In this document: positions 27,263 through 36,921 of the stretch, one piece after another | How positions within the stretch are numbered: the stretch's first letter is position 1 | How the letters are laid out: each line of letters opens with the position of its first letter | Origin: Blautia sp. MSJ-19 | Lineage (GTDB): Bacteria > Bacillota > Clostridia > Lachnospirales > Lachnospiraceae | Length of the DNA: 64,000 bases | Assembly: GCF_018918125.1 (NCBI RefSeq) | Contig: NZ_JAHLQA010000007.1 | Span: forward strand, 372,001-436,000 | Direction of reading: 5' to 3' | The notes under the pieces: generated by a model | The model's input: the letters and a program-made list of their open reading frames with translations, nothing else | What the model was told of the DNA's origin: nothing | The model's database searches: none | Position numbers and translations under genes: made by a program

Positions 27263-29046
27263 AAAAGAAAAATCTGTCCGCAAGATTTATTGGGAAATTC
27301 AGCAGTATCCAGAGTGTCATTTTTGCAACAGTTGCAGTACTGGTCTTAAGTGCTGTGGTGATCGTAACCGGTGTTTCCATGCGATTTACAAACAATTCCA
27401 TTTTTGAGAATTCATCAGAATACACACATACGATCATACAGCAGATGAATCAGAATATCGATTCATACATCGATTATATGGAAAATATCGCATATCTGAT
27501 CTCGAGCAATGAAGACGTGCAGGACTATCTTTTTGCAGATGAGATTGATAACGAAGGAAGATACCGTATTCTGAATCAGTTTCAGACGATTCTGGACAGC
27601 CGAAGTGATATTCGAAATGTCGGTATTATCAGCAAAAATGGCAGGATGCTGATTAATGACGGAAGCAAATCTGTAAATCAGGATCTTGACCTTAATACAC
27701 AGGAGTGGTATGCCAAGGCACTCAAAAGTCCAAATGGTCCGATGCTGACTTCCTCTCATGTGCAGCATATTATCAGCGGAGAACGTCCGTGGGTGATCAC
27801 ATTAAGCAGAGGAATCCGTGACCGGAGCGGCAGCGGTCAAAAAGAAGGCGTCTTTTTTATCGACCTGAATTACAGTGCGATCAGTGAACTCTGTGATCAG
27901 AGTACCGTTGGAACAAAAGGCTATGCCTTTATCCTCGACGCAAAGGGAAATATTGTCTATCATCCGCAGCAACAGCAGCTTTACAACGAACTGCAGACCG
28001 AAAACATCAGTCTGATCATGGATACAGATGAAGATACCGTGCTGACCGGTACGGGCAACAATGGTAAACTGTATTCCATCTCCAGATCTGACAAGACAGG
28101 ATGGACGGTTGTAGACTGTACCAGTGTGCGGGAGCTTCTGAGCAAAAGCCGGCAGGCGCAGAGCGTTTACGTGCTGACTGCGATCGTACTGGTCATTGTG
28201 GCACTTCTTTTTTCAAGATTTATGGCAAGGAGTATCACGCTTCCGATTCAGAAACTGCGCGATTCTATGAAAAAAGTCCAGGAGGGCGATTTCAGTGTTT
28301 CTGATGTTGTCGTAGATTCCAAGAATGAGATCGGCAGTCTGACCAAATCTTTTGATGTGATGACACACCGGATACAGGAACTGATGGAACAGAATGTCCA
28401 TGAACAGGAAGAAAAACGTAAGAGTGAACTGAAGGCACTGCAGTCCCAGATCAATCCACATTTCCTTTATAATACACTGGATTCTATTATCTGGATGGCA
28501 GAGGGCAAGAAGAACGAAGAGGTTGTACTGATGACGGCATCTCTGGCAAGACTTCTTCGTCAGAGTATCAGCAACGAAGATGAAGTTGTACCGATCGCAA
28601 ATGAAGTGGAGTATGCGAGAGGGTATCTGACGATCCAGAAAATGCGCTATAAAGACAAACTGGAATTCCAGATTGATGTAGATTCTTCTATATTATATAT
28701 ACCACTGATCAAACTGGTTCTTCAGCCGATCATCGAAAATGCCATTTACCATGGACTGAAGTACAAAGAGAGCAAAGGACTTCTTATTGTAAAGGGATTT
28801 ATGAGAAACGGAAATGCTGTGCTTCAGGTCATAGATGACGGGGTAGGCATGGATGAAGAGACGCTTGCACATATTTATGATAAACATAAAGTGAATTACC
28901 ATTCCAATGGAGTTGGAGTCTATAATGTACAGAAACGACTGAAGCTCTACTATGGAGACGACTACGGCATTACCTACGAGAGTGAAAAAGGCAAGGGAAC
29001 AACCGCGACGATCACGATTCCGGGCAGACAGGAGGGACAGTTATGA
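27259..29046 (+). CDS. YesM-type sensor histidine kinase
   Basis: The 595-residue membrane kinase has TM1 about residues 16-37, an extracellular Cache-like sensor region, TM2 about 295-315, then HAMP. The His-kinase box is QSQINPHFLYNTLDSIIWM (phospho-His near 400), with N-box LVLQPIIENAIYHGL and G-box VIDDGVGMD. It pairs with the regulator upstream and is followed, again by an ATGA overlap, by an anchored sugar-binding protein that is probably its ligand-sensing partner. Confidence 0.92.
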   Translation: MKKKNLSARFIGKFSSIQSVIFATVAVLVLSAVVIVTGVSMRFTNNSIFENSSEYTHTIIQQMNQNIDSYIDYMENIAYLISSNEDVQDYLFADEIDNEGRYRILNQFQTILDSRSDIRNVGIISKNGRMLINDGSKSVNQDLDLNTQEWYAKALKSPNGPMLTSSHVQHIISGERPWVITLSRGIRDRSGSGQKEGVFFIDLNYSAISELCDQSTVGTKGYAFILDAKGNIVYHPQQQQLYNELQTENISLIMDTDEDTVLTGTGNNGKLYSISRSDKTGWTVVDCTSVRELLSKSRQAQSVYVLTAIVLVIVALLFSRFMARSITLPIQKLRDSMKKVQEGDFSVSDVVVDSKNEIGSLTKSFDVMTHRIQELMEQNVHEQEEKRKSELKALQSQINPHFLYNTLDSIIWMAEGKKNEEVVLMTASLARLLRQSISNEDEVVPIANEVEYARGYLTIQKMRYKDKLEFQIDVDSSILYIPLIKLVLQPIIENAIYHGLKYKESKGLLIVKGFMRNGNAVLQVIDDGVGMDEETLAHIYDKHKVNYHSNGVGVYNVQKRLKLYYGDDYGITYESEKGKGTTATITIPGRQEGQL

Positions 29047-30035
29047 AAAAACAGAAAAAATGGCTGAGCATCCTCCTGGTGGTCTGTCTGGTCGCCGGCA
29101 TCGGTGGAGGAGTCTGGTATCGGCAAAAGAAGATTGAAGAACGAAAACTCTCTCTTATCTATATTCCCAAAGTTGTAGATAAGACCAATGATTTCTGGAA
29201 GTCACTGATTCTTGGCAGTAAAATGGCGGCACAGGAGTACAATGCGGCAATCGAGGTTAAAGCCCCGTCTGAGGAAAACGATGTGGAGAGACAGAATGAA
29301 CTTCTGAGAGAAGCCATAGAGGAAAATCCGGATGCGATCCTTTTTTCGCCTTCCAGTTTTACAGAGTCAAATGCACTTCTGGAAGAGGCAAAAAAGAAAG
29401 GAATCCGGATAAGCTTTATCGATTCTTATACAGAAGAGCCGGTACAGGATCTGACTGTTGCGACGGACAACCTGGAGGCCGGAGAGAGACTGGGCAGATT
29501 TGCAGCCTCTCTTCTTGAGCCGGATGACCAGATCGCAATCGTGGCACATGTCAAAGGCGTATCTACGGCAGTAGAACGAGAGGAAGGCTTCCGCAAAGGT
29601 CTTGGTGATCTGGCTGATAACATCGTAGAAGTTGTTTACTGTGATTCTCAGTACGAGAAGTCACGAAAACTTACATTGGAGTTGATGGACAAATATCCAA
29701 ATCTCAAGATGGTAGCCGGAATGAATGAATATTCTTCCGTCGGAGCAGCACGTGCTGTAAAATCAGCCGGCGCAAAAGACCGCATTCAGGTAGTTGGCAT
29801 AGACAGCTCGCAGGAAGCCGTTCAACTGATGGAAAATGGAGTATTCAAGGGACTTGTTGTTCAGAAAGCTTTCAAGATGGGCTATATGGGAGTAAAGGAA
29901 ACAGTCCTTATGCTTCGGGGCAAGAGCTATGAGAAAAATGTAAATTCAGGTTGTGAGCTTGTAACTCCGGAAAATATGTATACAAGTGAGATCGAGAAAC
30001 TGCTGTTTCCGTTCAATACGCTCAAACTTTCCTGA
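29043..30035 (+). CDS. Membrane-anchored sugar-binding protein of the sensor operon
   Basis: The 330-residue protein has an uncleaved-looking N-terminal membrane segment (about residues 7-25, no lipobox) and a type I periplasmic-binding-protein fold of the ribose/galactose family (LIYIPKVVDKTNDFWKSLI, ISFIDSYTEEP, VGIDSSQEAVQLMENG). It is encoded with the kinase rather than with the ABC permeases, which have their own binding protein at 33910. It therefore most likely presents sugar to the histidine kinase, as XylFII does for LytS in Clostridium beijerinckii. Operon end: terminator at 30077. Confidence 0.85.
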   Translation: MKKQKKWLSILLVVCLVAGIGGGVWYRQKKIEERKLSLIYIPKVVDKTNDFWKSLILGSKMAAQEYNAAIEVKAPSEENDVERQNELLREAIEENPDAILFSPSSFTESNALLEEAKKKGIRISFIDSYTEEPVQDLTVATDNLEAGERLGRFAASLLEPDDQIAIVAHVKGVSTAVEREEGFRKGLGDLADNIVEVVYCDSQYEKSRKLTLELMDKYPNLKMVAGMNEYSSVGAARAVKSAGAKDRIQVVGIDSSQEAVQLMENGVFKGLVVQKAFKMGYMGVKETVLMLRGKSYEKNVNSGCELVTPENMYTSEIEKLLFPFNTLKLS

Positions 30036-30076
30036 GTGGAATGGTTAAAAAAAGAATATAATAGTGAAAAAACTCT

Positions 30077-30126
30077 AAAAAAGGTTAAATATTTATGTAC
30101 GAACCGTAAATATTTAACCTTTTTTT
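30077..30126 (+). terminator. Intrinsic terminator of the sensor operon
   Basis: A perfect 19-bp stem (AAAAAAGGTTAAATATTTA and its inverse) with an 11-nt loop and a terminal T-run. Confidence 0.92.
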
Positions 30127-30139
30127 GGAAGATATTCCA

Positions 30140-30168
30140 TTACATTTGTGCACAATTAACGGTATTAT
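30140..30168 (+). promoter_or_regulatory. Putative promoter of the ABC importer
   Basis: TTACAT (30140-30145), 17-bp spacer, TATTAT (30163-30168). A TGTGCACA palindrome lies in the spacer (30148-30155). The -35 is imperfect, as expected for a regulator-activated promoter. Confidence 0.5.
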
Positions 30169-30216
30169 ATAGAAAACGCAAGATGTGTGTGTAAAACTTT
30201 TAAGGAGGGCGAAAAA

Positions 30217-31194
30217 TTGGAAAAGCTGAAACAAAATCCAATCGTGAAAAAACTCGGCCTGAACAGGATCTTACTTGTCTGTATCCTGATTCTGATGTTC
30301 GTAGTTTTCAAGGTGGTTCTCGGAAGTAAATTCCCTGTTGGAGACAGTATCAAGTCCACACTGAACTATGTATACTTCCTGGGCTTCCTGTCACTTGGCG
30401 TTACATTTGTAATCGCAACAGGAGGAATCGATTTCTCCATTGGACCGGTTATGTTCTGTTGTGCACTGGTATCCGGTTACTGCATGACAAGCTACAAAGT
30501 TCCATGTGTAGCAGCAATGGTAATCTGTGTACTGATCGGTCTTGCATTTGGTATCTTTAACGGATGGCTGGTATCTTACTTATCAGTTCCGCCATTCATC
30601 GTATCCATGGCTTCCATGAATATCGCAAAAGGTATTGCATCTGTATTTACAAAAACTCAGTCCGTAAGTTGGCCACTGGCAAGTGATCCGACAAACGGCT
30701 GGTTCCGTAACATCGTATCTTACAAAGGATTTCCGGTAGGTCTGGTGATCTTCCTGGTAATGGCAGTTATCTGTGGTATCGTTCTTTACAACACCAAACC
30801 TGGACGTTACATTCTTTGCCTGGGATCTAACACAGAAGCAGTAAGACTTTCCGGTGTAGATACAAAGAAATGGAACATGCTTGCATATATCATCTGTGGA
30901 TTCCTTGTAGGAATTGCAGCACTGTTCTTCGTAGCTACATATACAACTGTTCAGCCTGGATACGGCGATCAGTACAACAACGAAGCAATCGCTGGTTGCG
31001 TAATGGGTGGTACATCCATGGTTGGTGGACTTGCATCCATCGGCGGTACAGTAATCGGTGTATTTATTATCTCTCTTCTGCAGCAGGGAATCATGGCATT
31101 TGGTCTTGGTAAAGGACAGCAGATGATCATCACAGGTATCATCGTAATCGTAGCTGTATATGCCGACGTTTCTGCAAGACGTAGAAAGAACTGA
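30217..31194 (+). CDS. Ribose-type sugar ABC transporter permease
   Basis: The 325-residue RbsC-like permease has about eight to ten hydrophobic segments and the family stretch GGIDFSIGPVMF near 78. I choose the TTG at 30217 behind AAGGAGGGCG; the longer frame from the GTG at 30187 would place that ribosome site inside the gene. First gene of the importer operon (permease, ATPase, permease, binding protein). Confidence 0.88.
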   Translation: MEKLKQNPIVKKLGLNRILLVCILILMFVVFKVVLGSKFPVGDSIKSTLNYVYFLGFLSLGVTFVIATGGIDFSIGPVMFCCALVSGYCMTSYKVPCVAAMVICVLIGLAFGIFNGWLVSYLSVPPFIVSMASMNIAKGIASVFTKTQSVSWPLASDPTNGWFRNIVSYKGFPVGLVIFLVMAVICGIVLYNTKPGRYILCLGSNTEAVRLSGVDTKKWNMLAYIICGFLVGIAALFFVATYTTVQPGYGDQYNNEAIAGCVMGGTSMVGGLASIGGTVIGVFIISLLQQGIMAFGLGKGQQMIITGIIVIVAVYADVSARRRKN

Positions 31195-31214
31195 TCGAAA
31201 GGGAGGATGAAACA

Positions 31215-32729
31215 ATGGGTGACGTTATTTTAACAATGAAGGATATTGATAAGTCCTTTCCTGGTGTTCATGCCCTGGATCACGTTAATTTCGAAGTAAG
31301 ACGCGGCGAAGTACATGCACTTATGGGAGAGAACGGTGCCGGTAAATCAACACTGATGAAAGTTCTTACCGGTATTTATCAGAAAGATTCCGGTTCTATT
31401 ACATACAAAGGTCAGGAAGTTGCTTTCCACAATACACGTGAAGCACAGGACAATGGTATCGTAATCGTACATCAGGAATTAAACATGGTCGGTGACCTGA
31501 CTGTTGCGCAGAATATCTTTATCGGACGTGAGCCGAAAAAAGGTATCCGTGTAGACGATAAGAAAATGATTGAAGATTCCAAGAAGTTATTCCAGGATCT
31601 GAACATTGAGATTGACCCAAGAGAAAAGATGAGCAACTTGACAGTTGGTAAACAGCAGATGTGCGAGATTGCAAAAGCGATTTCCCACAAGGCAGAAGTT
31701 ATCATCTTTGATGAGCCGTCAGCAGCTCTGACAGAAAAAGAAATCGCTGACCTGTTCGTAATCATCAGAGATCTTCGTGAGAAAAATTACGGTATTGTAT
31801 ATATCTCACATCGTATGGATGAGATCAAGATGATTACAGACCGTGTAACTGTCATGCGAGATGGTGGCTATGTAGGAACACTGATTACAAAAGACAGTAC
31901 AAAAGAAGATATCATCAACATGATGGTTGGACGTGTTATTTATGAAGATCCGAAGGATCACAGCATGGTTGCACCAGATGCACCGGTAGTTCTGAAAGTT
32001 GAACATCTGAACGCAGGTAAGATGGTTCAGGATGTAAGCTTTGAACTGAGAAAAGGTGAGATCCTTGGTTTCTCCGGACTGATGGGTGCAGGACGTACCG
32101 AAACTGCAAGAGCACTGTTTGGAGCTGACCCGAAACAGAGTGGTAAGATCTCCATTATGGACAAACAGAGCGGACAGCTCAAAGAAGTAACCATCAACAG
32201 CCCACAGGATGCTGTTAAATATGGTATCGGTTATCTGTCAGAGGACAGAAGAAGATATGGTGTTGTTGTTCAGAAATCTGTCAATGAAAACACAACACTG
32301 GCAACAATGGAAGAATTCACAAACGGAATCTTCATCAACAAAGCAAAAGAAAAACAGGTTTCTGAGAAATATATCAAAGAACTTGCTACCAAGACACCGA
32401 GTGGTGATCAGCTGGTTGTAAACCTTTCCGGTGGTAACCAGCAGAAAGTCGTAATCGCGAAATGGCTGACAAGAGACAGTGACATCCTGATCTTCGATGA
32501 GCCGACCAGAGGTATCGACGTTGGTGCCAAGAACGAAATTTACAAGTTAATGAGTAAACTGGCAGCAGAAGGTAAATCCATCATCATGATTTCTTCTGAA
32601 ATGACAGAAATTCTCCGTATGAGTGACCGAATCATCATCATGTGTGAAGGTAAAGTGACAGGAAATATCGATATTTCCGAAGCAACACAGGAACGCATCA
32701 TGGATAAGGCTACAAGAAATATCGATTAA
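31215..32729 (+). CDS. Sugar ABC transporter ATPase (two-domain, RbsA/MglA type)
   Basis: The 504-residue protein has tandem nucleotide-binding domains. The first has Walker A GENGAGKST near residue 36, signature LTVGKQQMCEIAKA and Walker B VIIFDEPSAALTE. The second has the usual degenerate Walker A GLMGAGRTE, signature LSGGNQQKVVIAKWL and Walker B ILIFDEPTRGID. It powers import through the flanking permeases. Ribosome site GGGAGG, 20 bp after the first permease. Confidence 0.93.
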   Translation: MGDVILTMKDIDKSFPGVHALDHVNFEVRRGEVHALMGENGAGKSTLMKVLTGIYQKDSGSITYKGQEVAFHNTREAQDNGIVIVHQELNMVGDLTVAQNIFIGREPKKGIRVDDKKMIEDSKKLFQDLNIEIDPREKMSNLTVGKQQMCEIAKAISHKAEVIIFDEPSAALTEKEIADLFVIIRDLREKNYGIVYISHRMDEIKMITDRVTVMRDGGYVGTLITKDSTKEDIINMMVGRVIYEDPKDHSMVAPDAPVVLKVEHLNAGKMVQDVSFELRKGEILGFSGLMGAGRTETARALFGADPKQSGKISIMDKQSGQLKEVTINSPQDAVKYGIGYLSEDRRRYGVVVQKSVNENTTLATMEEFTNGIFINKAKEKQVSEKYIKELATKTPSGDQLVVNLSGGNQQKVVIAKWLTRDSDILIFDEPTRGIDVGAKNEIYKLMSKLAAEGKSIIMISSEMTEILRMSDRIIIMCEGKVTGNIDISEATQERIMDKATRNID

Positions 32730-32742
32730 GGGGAGGACAGTC

Positions 32743-33723
32743 ATGACTAAGAAGAAAAAAAGTATTATAAGTGATCAGAGATTTATTGTATTACTGGTTA
32801 TTATCGCACTGACTGCGGTATTCTCCATTATGAGTAAGGAGTTCAGACAGTATACAACACTTTTAAGTATGTTAGATTTTTCTTACTATGATCTTCTGAT
32901 GGCAATTGGTGTTACATTCCCTCTTATCACTGGAGGTGTAGACCTGTCAATCGGAACCGGTATGGTGTGTTACGCACTGATCGCCGGAACAATGGTAAGA
33001 AGCCACGGATGGCCGGTAGCAGCAGCTATGGTACTTTGCCTGGTATTAGGTCTTGTGATCGGAGCACTGAATGGTGTTCTGATCGGAATCATGAACCTGC
33101 CGCCATTCCTTGCAACTCTTTGTACCTGTATGATTACCCGTGGTGCTGGTTCTCTCTGCAGTGCAACACCTTGGCCGGGACTTACACAGGACGGTGGATG
33201 GTTCCATTCAATCTTTAAGATTACCGTTGGTACAGGAAGAAGTGCTTCCCGTTACCCGATCGGTTTCCTGTGGATGGTTCTTCTGGTACTGCTGATGGAA
33301 TTCGTTCTGAATCACACAAAATTCGGACGTTACACCATCGCAATCGGATCAAACAAAGAAGCAGCAGCTCTTTCTGGAATCAATGTTAAATTCTACCATG
33401 TAATGGTATATGTAGTATGTGGCCTGTTTGTAGGTCTTGCAGCAATCGCTTATGCAGCAGTTACACCTACTGTACAGCCTGGTACCGGTGCCGGACTTGA
33501 AATGGATGCGATCGGCGGTGTATTCGTCGGTGGTGTTGCAGCAACCGGTGGTTACGGTTCCGTAATCGGTACATTTGTTGGTATCTTCGTTATCATGCTT
33601 CTGAAGACTGGTCTTCCATATGTAGGACTTCAGGCTAACTGGCAGCAGATCATCACAGGTCTTGTTCTTATCGTAGCAGTCCTGATCGATATCATCAAAG
33701 AAAAGAAAAAAGCAGCAATGTAA
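32743..33723 (+). CDS. Ribose-type sugar ABC transporter permease (second)
   Basis: The 326-residue RbsC-family permease (GGVDLSIGTGMVCYA near 66; late GGVAATGGYGSVIGTFVGI). It is a paralogue of the permease at 30217; the pair probably forms a heterodimer around the dual-domain ATPase. Confidence 0.9.
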   Translation: MTKKKKSIISDQRFIVLLVIIALTAVFSIMSKEFRQYTTLLSMLDFSYYDLLMAIGVTFPLITGGVDLSIGTGMVCYALIAGTMVRSHGWPVAAAMVLCLVLGLVIGALNGVLIGIMNLPPFLATLCTCMITRGAGSLCSATPWPGLTQDGGWFHSIFKITVGTGRSASRYPIGFLWMVLLVLLMEFVLNHTKFGRYTIAIGSNKEAAALSGINVKFYHVMVYVVCGLFVGLAAIAYAAVTPTVQPGTGAGLEMDAIGGVFVGGVAATGGYGSVIGTFVGIFVIMLLKTGLPYVGLQANWQQIITGLVLIVAVLIDIIKEKKKAAM

Positions 33724-33750
33724 AGAAAAATTGTTTTACAATTTTTCTTT
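33722..33750 (+). terminator. AT-rich hairpin between permease and binding-protein genes
   Basis: AAAGAAAAATTG, 5-nt loop, CAATTTTTCTTT: a perfect 12-bp stem starting in the permease stop codon. It may be a weak terminator or a 3'-end stabiliser separating the low-level permease message from the binding-protein message. The remaining ~160 bp hold a CGTCAG/CTGACG hairpin and the AAGGAGG site. Confidence 0.55.
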
Positions 33751-33909
33751 ATGAGCAAGTAGCGAAGCGGATTGCGAATTTCCCGTTTGGCTGAAAAAAA
33801 TTAAATAACGTAGAATATTTATTAAAACTTCATAAGGATGTGGGGCGTCAGAAATTCCTACTGACGTATCATCATAAAAACTATATAATTTATAAGGAGG
33901 AAGTAAATT

Positions 33910-35025
33910 ATGAATTTCAAGAAAGTAGTAGCATTAAGCATCTGTGCAGCAATGGTAGCAGGTATGTCAGCTTCAACAGTTATGGCAGCAGATCTTCCGG
34001 ATCAGTTCAAAGATCTGAAAGCTAACGAAGCTTACGAATTCCCGATGATGGTTAAATCTTTCCAGTCTACATACTGGGATGCAGCTCAGGAAGGTATGAA
34101 ACAGGCTGCTGAAGAACTTGGTGTTACTTATACAGCACAGGGACCGAACAGTGAGTCCGATATCGCTGACCAGGTTAACATGGTAAACACAGCAATCGCT
34201 TCTAACCCGGCTGGATTAGGACTTGCAGCTTGTGATACATCTTCTGTTCTTGACGCTCTTCAGGACTGCGTTGACAAAGGAATTCCGGTTGTAACATTCG
34301 ATACAGGTATCGCTGATGCTCCGGAAGGATCTATCGCTTGCGAAGTCTGCACAGACAACGTACAGGCTGGTGCAGTAGCAGCAGAAAACATGTATCCGGC
34401 AATCAAAGATGTAGTAGCTAACGCAGAAGGACAGGTTGTTATCGGTGAAGTTAACCAGGATGCTACAGCTCAGAACATCCAGCAGCGTGGTGGCGGATTC
34501 ATCGACAAGATGATCGAACTCCTTCAGGCAGATGGCAAAACAGTAGCAGTAGCTGGTAACGAATTCTATGTAAACGCAGCTCAGGGTGCAGACGCTACAG
34601 AAGCTGACGCAGACGTTGTTATCCAGGTAGCTGTTCCGGCACAGACAACTGTAGAGCTTTGCTCCAATGAAGCTCAGGCAATCCTTTCCAAAGAAAACTG
34701 CATCGCTATCTTCGGTTCCAACCAGACAGCAGCAGAAGGTGTTCTTGCAGCTAACGCAAACCTGAACGTTCTTGGATCTGATGCAGCTAACGGCGACGTT
34801 ATCGGTGTTGGTTTCGATGCTGGTTCTATCATTAAAGCAGCTGTTCAGGATGGAACATTCCTTGGTGCAGTTACACAGTCTCCTCTGATGATGGGATACT
34901 ATGCAATCTACGCTCTGACAGCAGCAGCAAACGGACAGGAACTTGAAGATGTTCCTACAGACGGATACTGGTATGATTCCACAAACATGGATGACGACAG
35001 CATCGCTCCAAACCTGTACGACTAA
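33910..35025 (+). CDS. Sugar-binding protein of the ribose-type ABC importer
   Basis: The 371-residue secreted protein has an N-terminal signal peptide with likely cleavage after VMA (residue ~26) and a type I periplasmic-binding fold (PMMVKSFQSTYWDAAQEGMK near 47, VVTFDTGIAD, GVGFDAGSIIKAAVQDG). No convincing lipobox Cys at the cleavage site, which is unusual for a Gram-positive importer; it may be held by the permeases or released. The sugar is not readable. It uses many GCT and AAC codons, suggesting high expression. Confidence 0.88.
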   Translation: MNFKKVVALSICAAMVAGMSASTVMAADLPDQFKDLKANEAYEFPMMVKSFQSTYWDAAQEGMKQAAEELGVTYTAQGPNSESDIADQVNMVNTAIASNPAGLGLAACDTSSVLDALQDCVDKGIPVVTFDTGIADAPEGSIACEVCTDNVQAGAVAAENMYPAIKDVVANAEGQVVIGEVNQDATAQNIQQRGGGFIDKMIELLQADGKTVAVAGNEFYVNAAQGADATEADADVVIQVAVPAQTTVELCSNEAQAILSKENCIAIFGSNQTAAEGVLAANANLNVLGSDAANGDVIGVGFDAGSIIKAAVQDGTFLGAVTQSPLMMGYYAIYALTAAANGQELEDVPTDGYWYDSTNMDDDSIAPNLYD

Positions 35026-35166
35026 AACGAACGCAATTTCTAAAAAGAAATGCGTAGACTGCTTGCAGACTTAAGCATTTCTTGAGGAAATTATGTGAGC
35101 ACAGCGAGCACTGAGGAATCGTAAGATTCCGAAGTGGCGTTCGATAATACTATACTTACGGGTTAG

Positions 35167-35202
35167 ATCCCCCAGGGCAAATGCCTTGGGGGACTTTTTT
35201 TA
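35167..35202 (+). terminator. Intrinsic terminator of the ABC importer operon
   Basis: CCCCCAGGGC, AAAT, GCCTTGGGGG stem with ACTTTTTTT tail. Confidence 0.92.
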
Positions 35203-35327
35203 ACAAACGCTAAGCATCGAATCTGATAATTAATTTATTTTTGATGTTAATTTTGTTCTTAGGAGTTTTGAGAAAAACAAAACTTGCAAATCAGGACCTT
35301 TTTTTTGACAAACGAGGTTCTTATATA

Positions 35328-35357
35328 TTGAAGAAATATGTGTTAATATGCTATTAT
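35328..35357 (+). promoter_or_regulatory. Putative rhaB promoter
   Basis: TTGAAG (35328-35333), 18-bp spacer, TATTAT (35352-35357), about 85 bp before the rhaB start. Confidence 0.5.
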
Positions 35358-35442
35358 GAAATATGAAAGAACACGTTTGACTACAGCACTTTGCACAATT
35401 ACAGATGCTGTACACATCTTACATATTTAGGAGGATTTTACA

Positions 35443-36846
35443 ATGGCAACATATTATGCAGCAGTAGATATGGGTGCATCCAGTGGACGTCTGATCCTTG
35501 GACACATGGAAAACGGAAAGATGGAGCTCGAAGAAATCCATCGTTTCGAAAATGGAATGGTTAAGAAAGACGGCGAACTCTGCTGGGAATTTGACCGTAT
35601 TTTTAAAGAAATCGTGACCGCTCTCAAGAAATGCAAAGAGATTGGCAAAGTTCCGGTAAGCATGGGCGTGGATACCTGGGGCGTTGACTTCGTACTTCTT
35701 GACAAAGATGACAAGGTACTGGGAAACACCGTTGGATATCGTGACCACCGTACAGATGGAATGGATGAAGAAGTTTACAAATACATTCCGCTTGATGAAC
35801 TGTATGCAAGAACCGGTATTCAGAAAGCAATCTTCAATACAGTATATCAGCTGATGGCAGTTAAGACCAAACATCCGGAATATCTGGAACAGGCAGAAAC
35901 ACTGCTTCACGTACCGGATTATTTCCACTTCCTGCTGACAGGACAGAAGACCTGTGAATACACAGAAGCTACAACAGGTCAGCTGGTTAACGCAGAGACA
36001 AAAGACTGGGATTATGAGATTATCGACAAACTGGGATATCCAAGAAAAATTTTCCAGAAACTGATCATGCCTGGTACTGTTGTCGGACATTTGACAGAAG
36101 AACTTCAGAAAGAAGTTGGATTTGACTTAGAGGTTGTTGCACCGGCAACACATGACACAGGATCAGCAGTTCTGGCTGTACCGGCAAACGATGATGACTT
36201 TATCTATATCAGTTCCGGAACATGGTCCCTGATGGGAATCGAAAGACAGACTCCGGACTGCTCACCAAAGAGCTGTGAACTGAACTTCACAAACGAAGGC
36301 GGATATGCAGGACGTTTCCGTTACCTCAAGAACATCATGGGTCTGTGGATGATTCAGTCTGTACGTCATGAAGTAAACGACAAATACAGCTTTGCTGAGA
36401 TCTGTGCTATGGCAGAAGAAGCAAAAGACTTCCCGTCCAGAGTAGATGCAAATGACGAATGTTTCCTTTCACCTGAAAATATGACAGAAGAAGTAAAAGA
36501 TTACTGCCGCAGAACAGGACAGAAAGTTCCGGAAACTATGGGCGAGATCGCAACAGTTATCTACACCAGCCTTGCTGAATGCTATGCAAAGACAGCAAAA
36601 GAACTGGAAGAGAGCACAGGAAGAACTTACAGCCGTATCCACGTAGTAGGCGGTGGTTCCAATGCAGGATATCTGAATGAACTGACAGCAAAAGCAACAG
36701 GCAAAGAAGTTCATGCGGGTCCTGGAGAAGCAACTGCAATCGGTAACATTACCGCACAGATGCTCAAAGCCGGAGATTTCAAATCCATTGAAGAGGCTCG
36801 TACAACTATCCATGAGTCCTTTGGAATCAAAATCTACAAGGCATAA
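35443..36846 (+). CDS. rhaB: Rhamnulokinase
   Basis: The 467-residue FGGY kinase matches RhaB: AAVDMGASSGRLILGHM at the start, MGVDTWGVDFVLLD near 73, YRDHRTDGM near 98, VPDYFHFLLTG near 157, PATHDTGSAVLA near 226 and SSGTWSLMGIE near 248. It phosphorylates L-rhamnulose to L-rhamnulose-1-phosphate. It is followed by an isomerase-family gene and, 9 kb on, by a rhamnose-type ABC importer. No RhaD aldolase is in the window. Confidence 0.9.
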   Translation: MATYYAAVDMGASSGRLILGHMENGKMELEEIHRFENGMVKKDGELCWEFDRIFKEIVTALKKCKEIGKVPVSMGVDTWGVDFVLLDKDDKVLGNTVGYRDHRTDGMDEEVYKYIPLDELYARTGIQKAIFNTVYQLMAVKTKHPEYLEQAETLLHVPDYFHFLLTGQKTCEYTEATTGQLVNAETKDWDYEIIDKLGYPRKIFQKLIMPGTVVGHLTEELQKEVGFDLEVVAPATHDTGSAVLAVPANDDDFIYISSGTWSLMGIERQTPDCSPKSCELNFTNEGGYAGRFRYLKNIMGLWMIQSVRHEVNDKYSFAEICAMAEEAKDFPSRVDANDECFLSPENMTEEVKDYCRRTGQKVPETMGEIATVIYTSLAECYAKTAKELEESTGRTYSRIHVVGGGSNAGYLNELTAKATGKEVHAGPGEATAIGNITAQMLKAGDFKSIEEARTTIHESFGIKIYKA

Positions 36847-36921
36847 TTAAGATAAGAAACCATTTTGGTTGCACGTTAAGGTGCGTTTACATATCTACAA
36901 AACAAAATTGGAGGTTTTATT

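Larger units (their letters stand above)
35026..35442. other. 417-bp intergenic region before rhaB
   Basis: Contains a GAAATGC/GCATTTC hairpin (35045-35083), a GGAATC-GTAA-GATTCC hairpin (35111-35126), a terminator (35167-35202) and a promoter (35328-35357). No gene seen. Confidence 0.6.
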
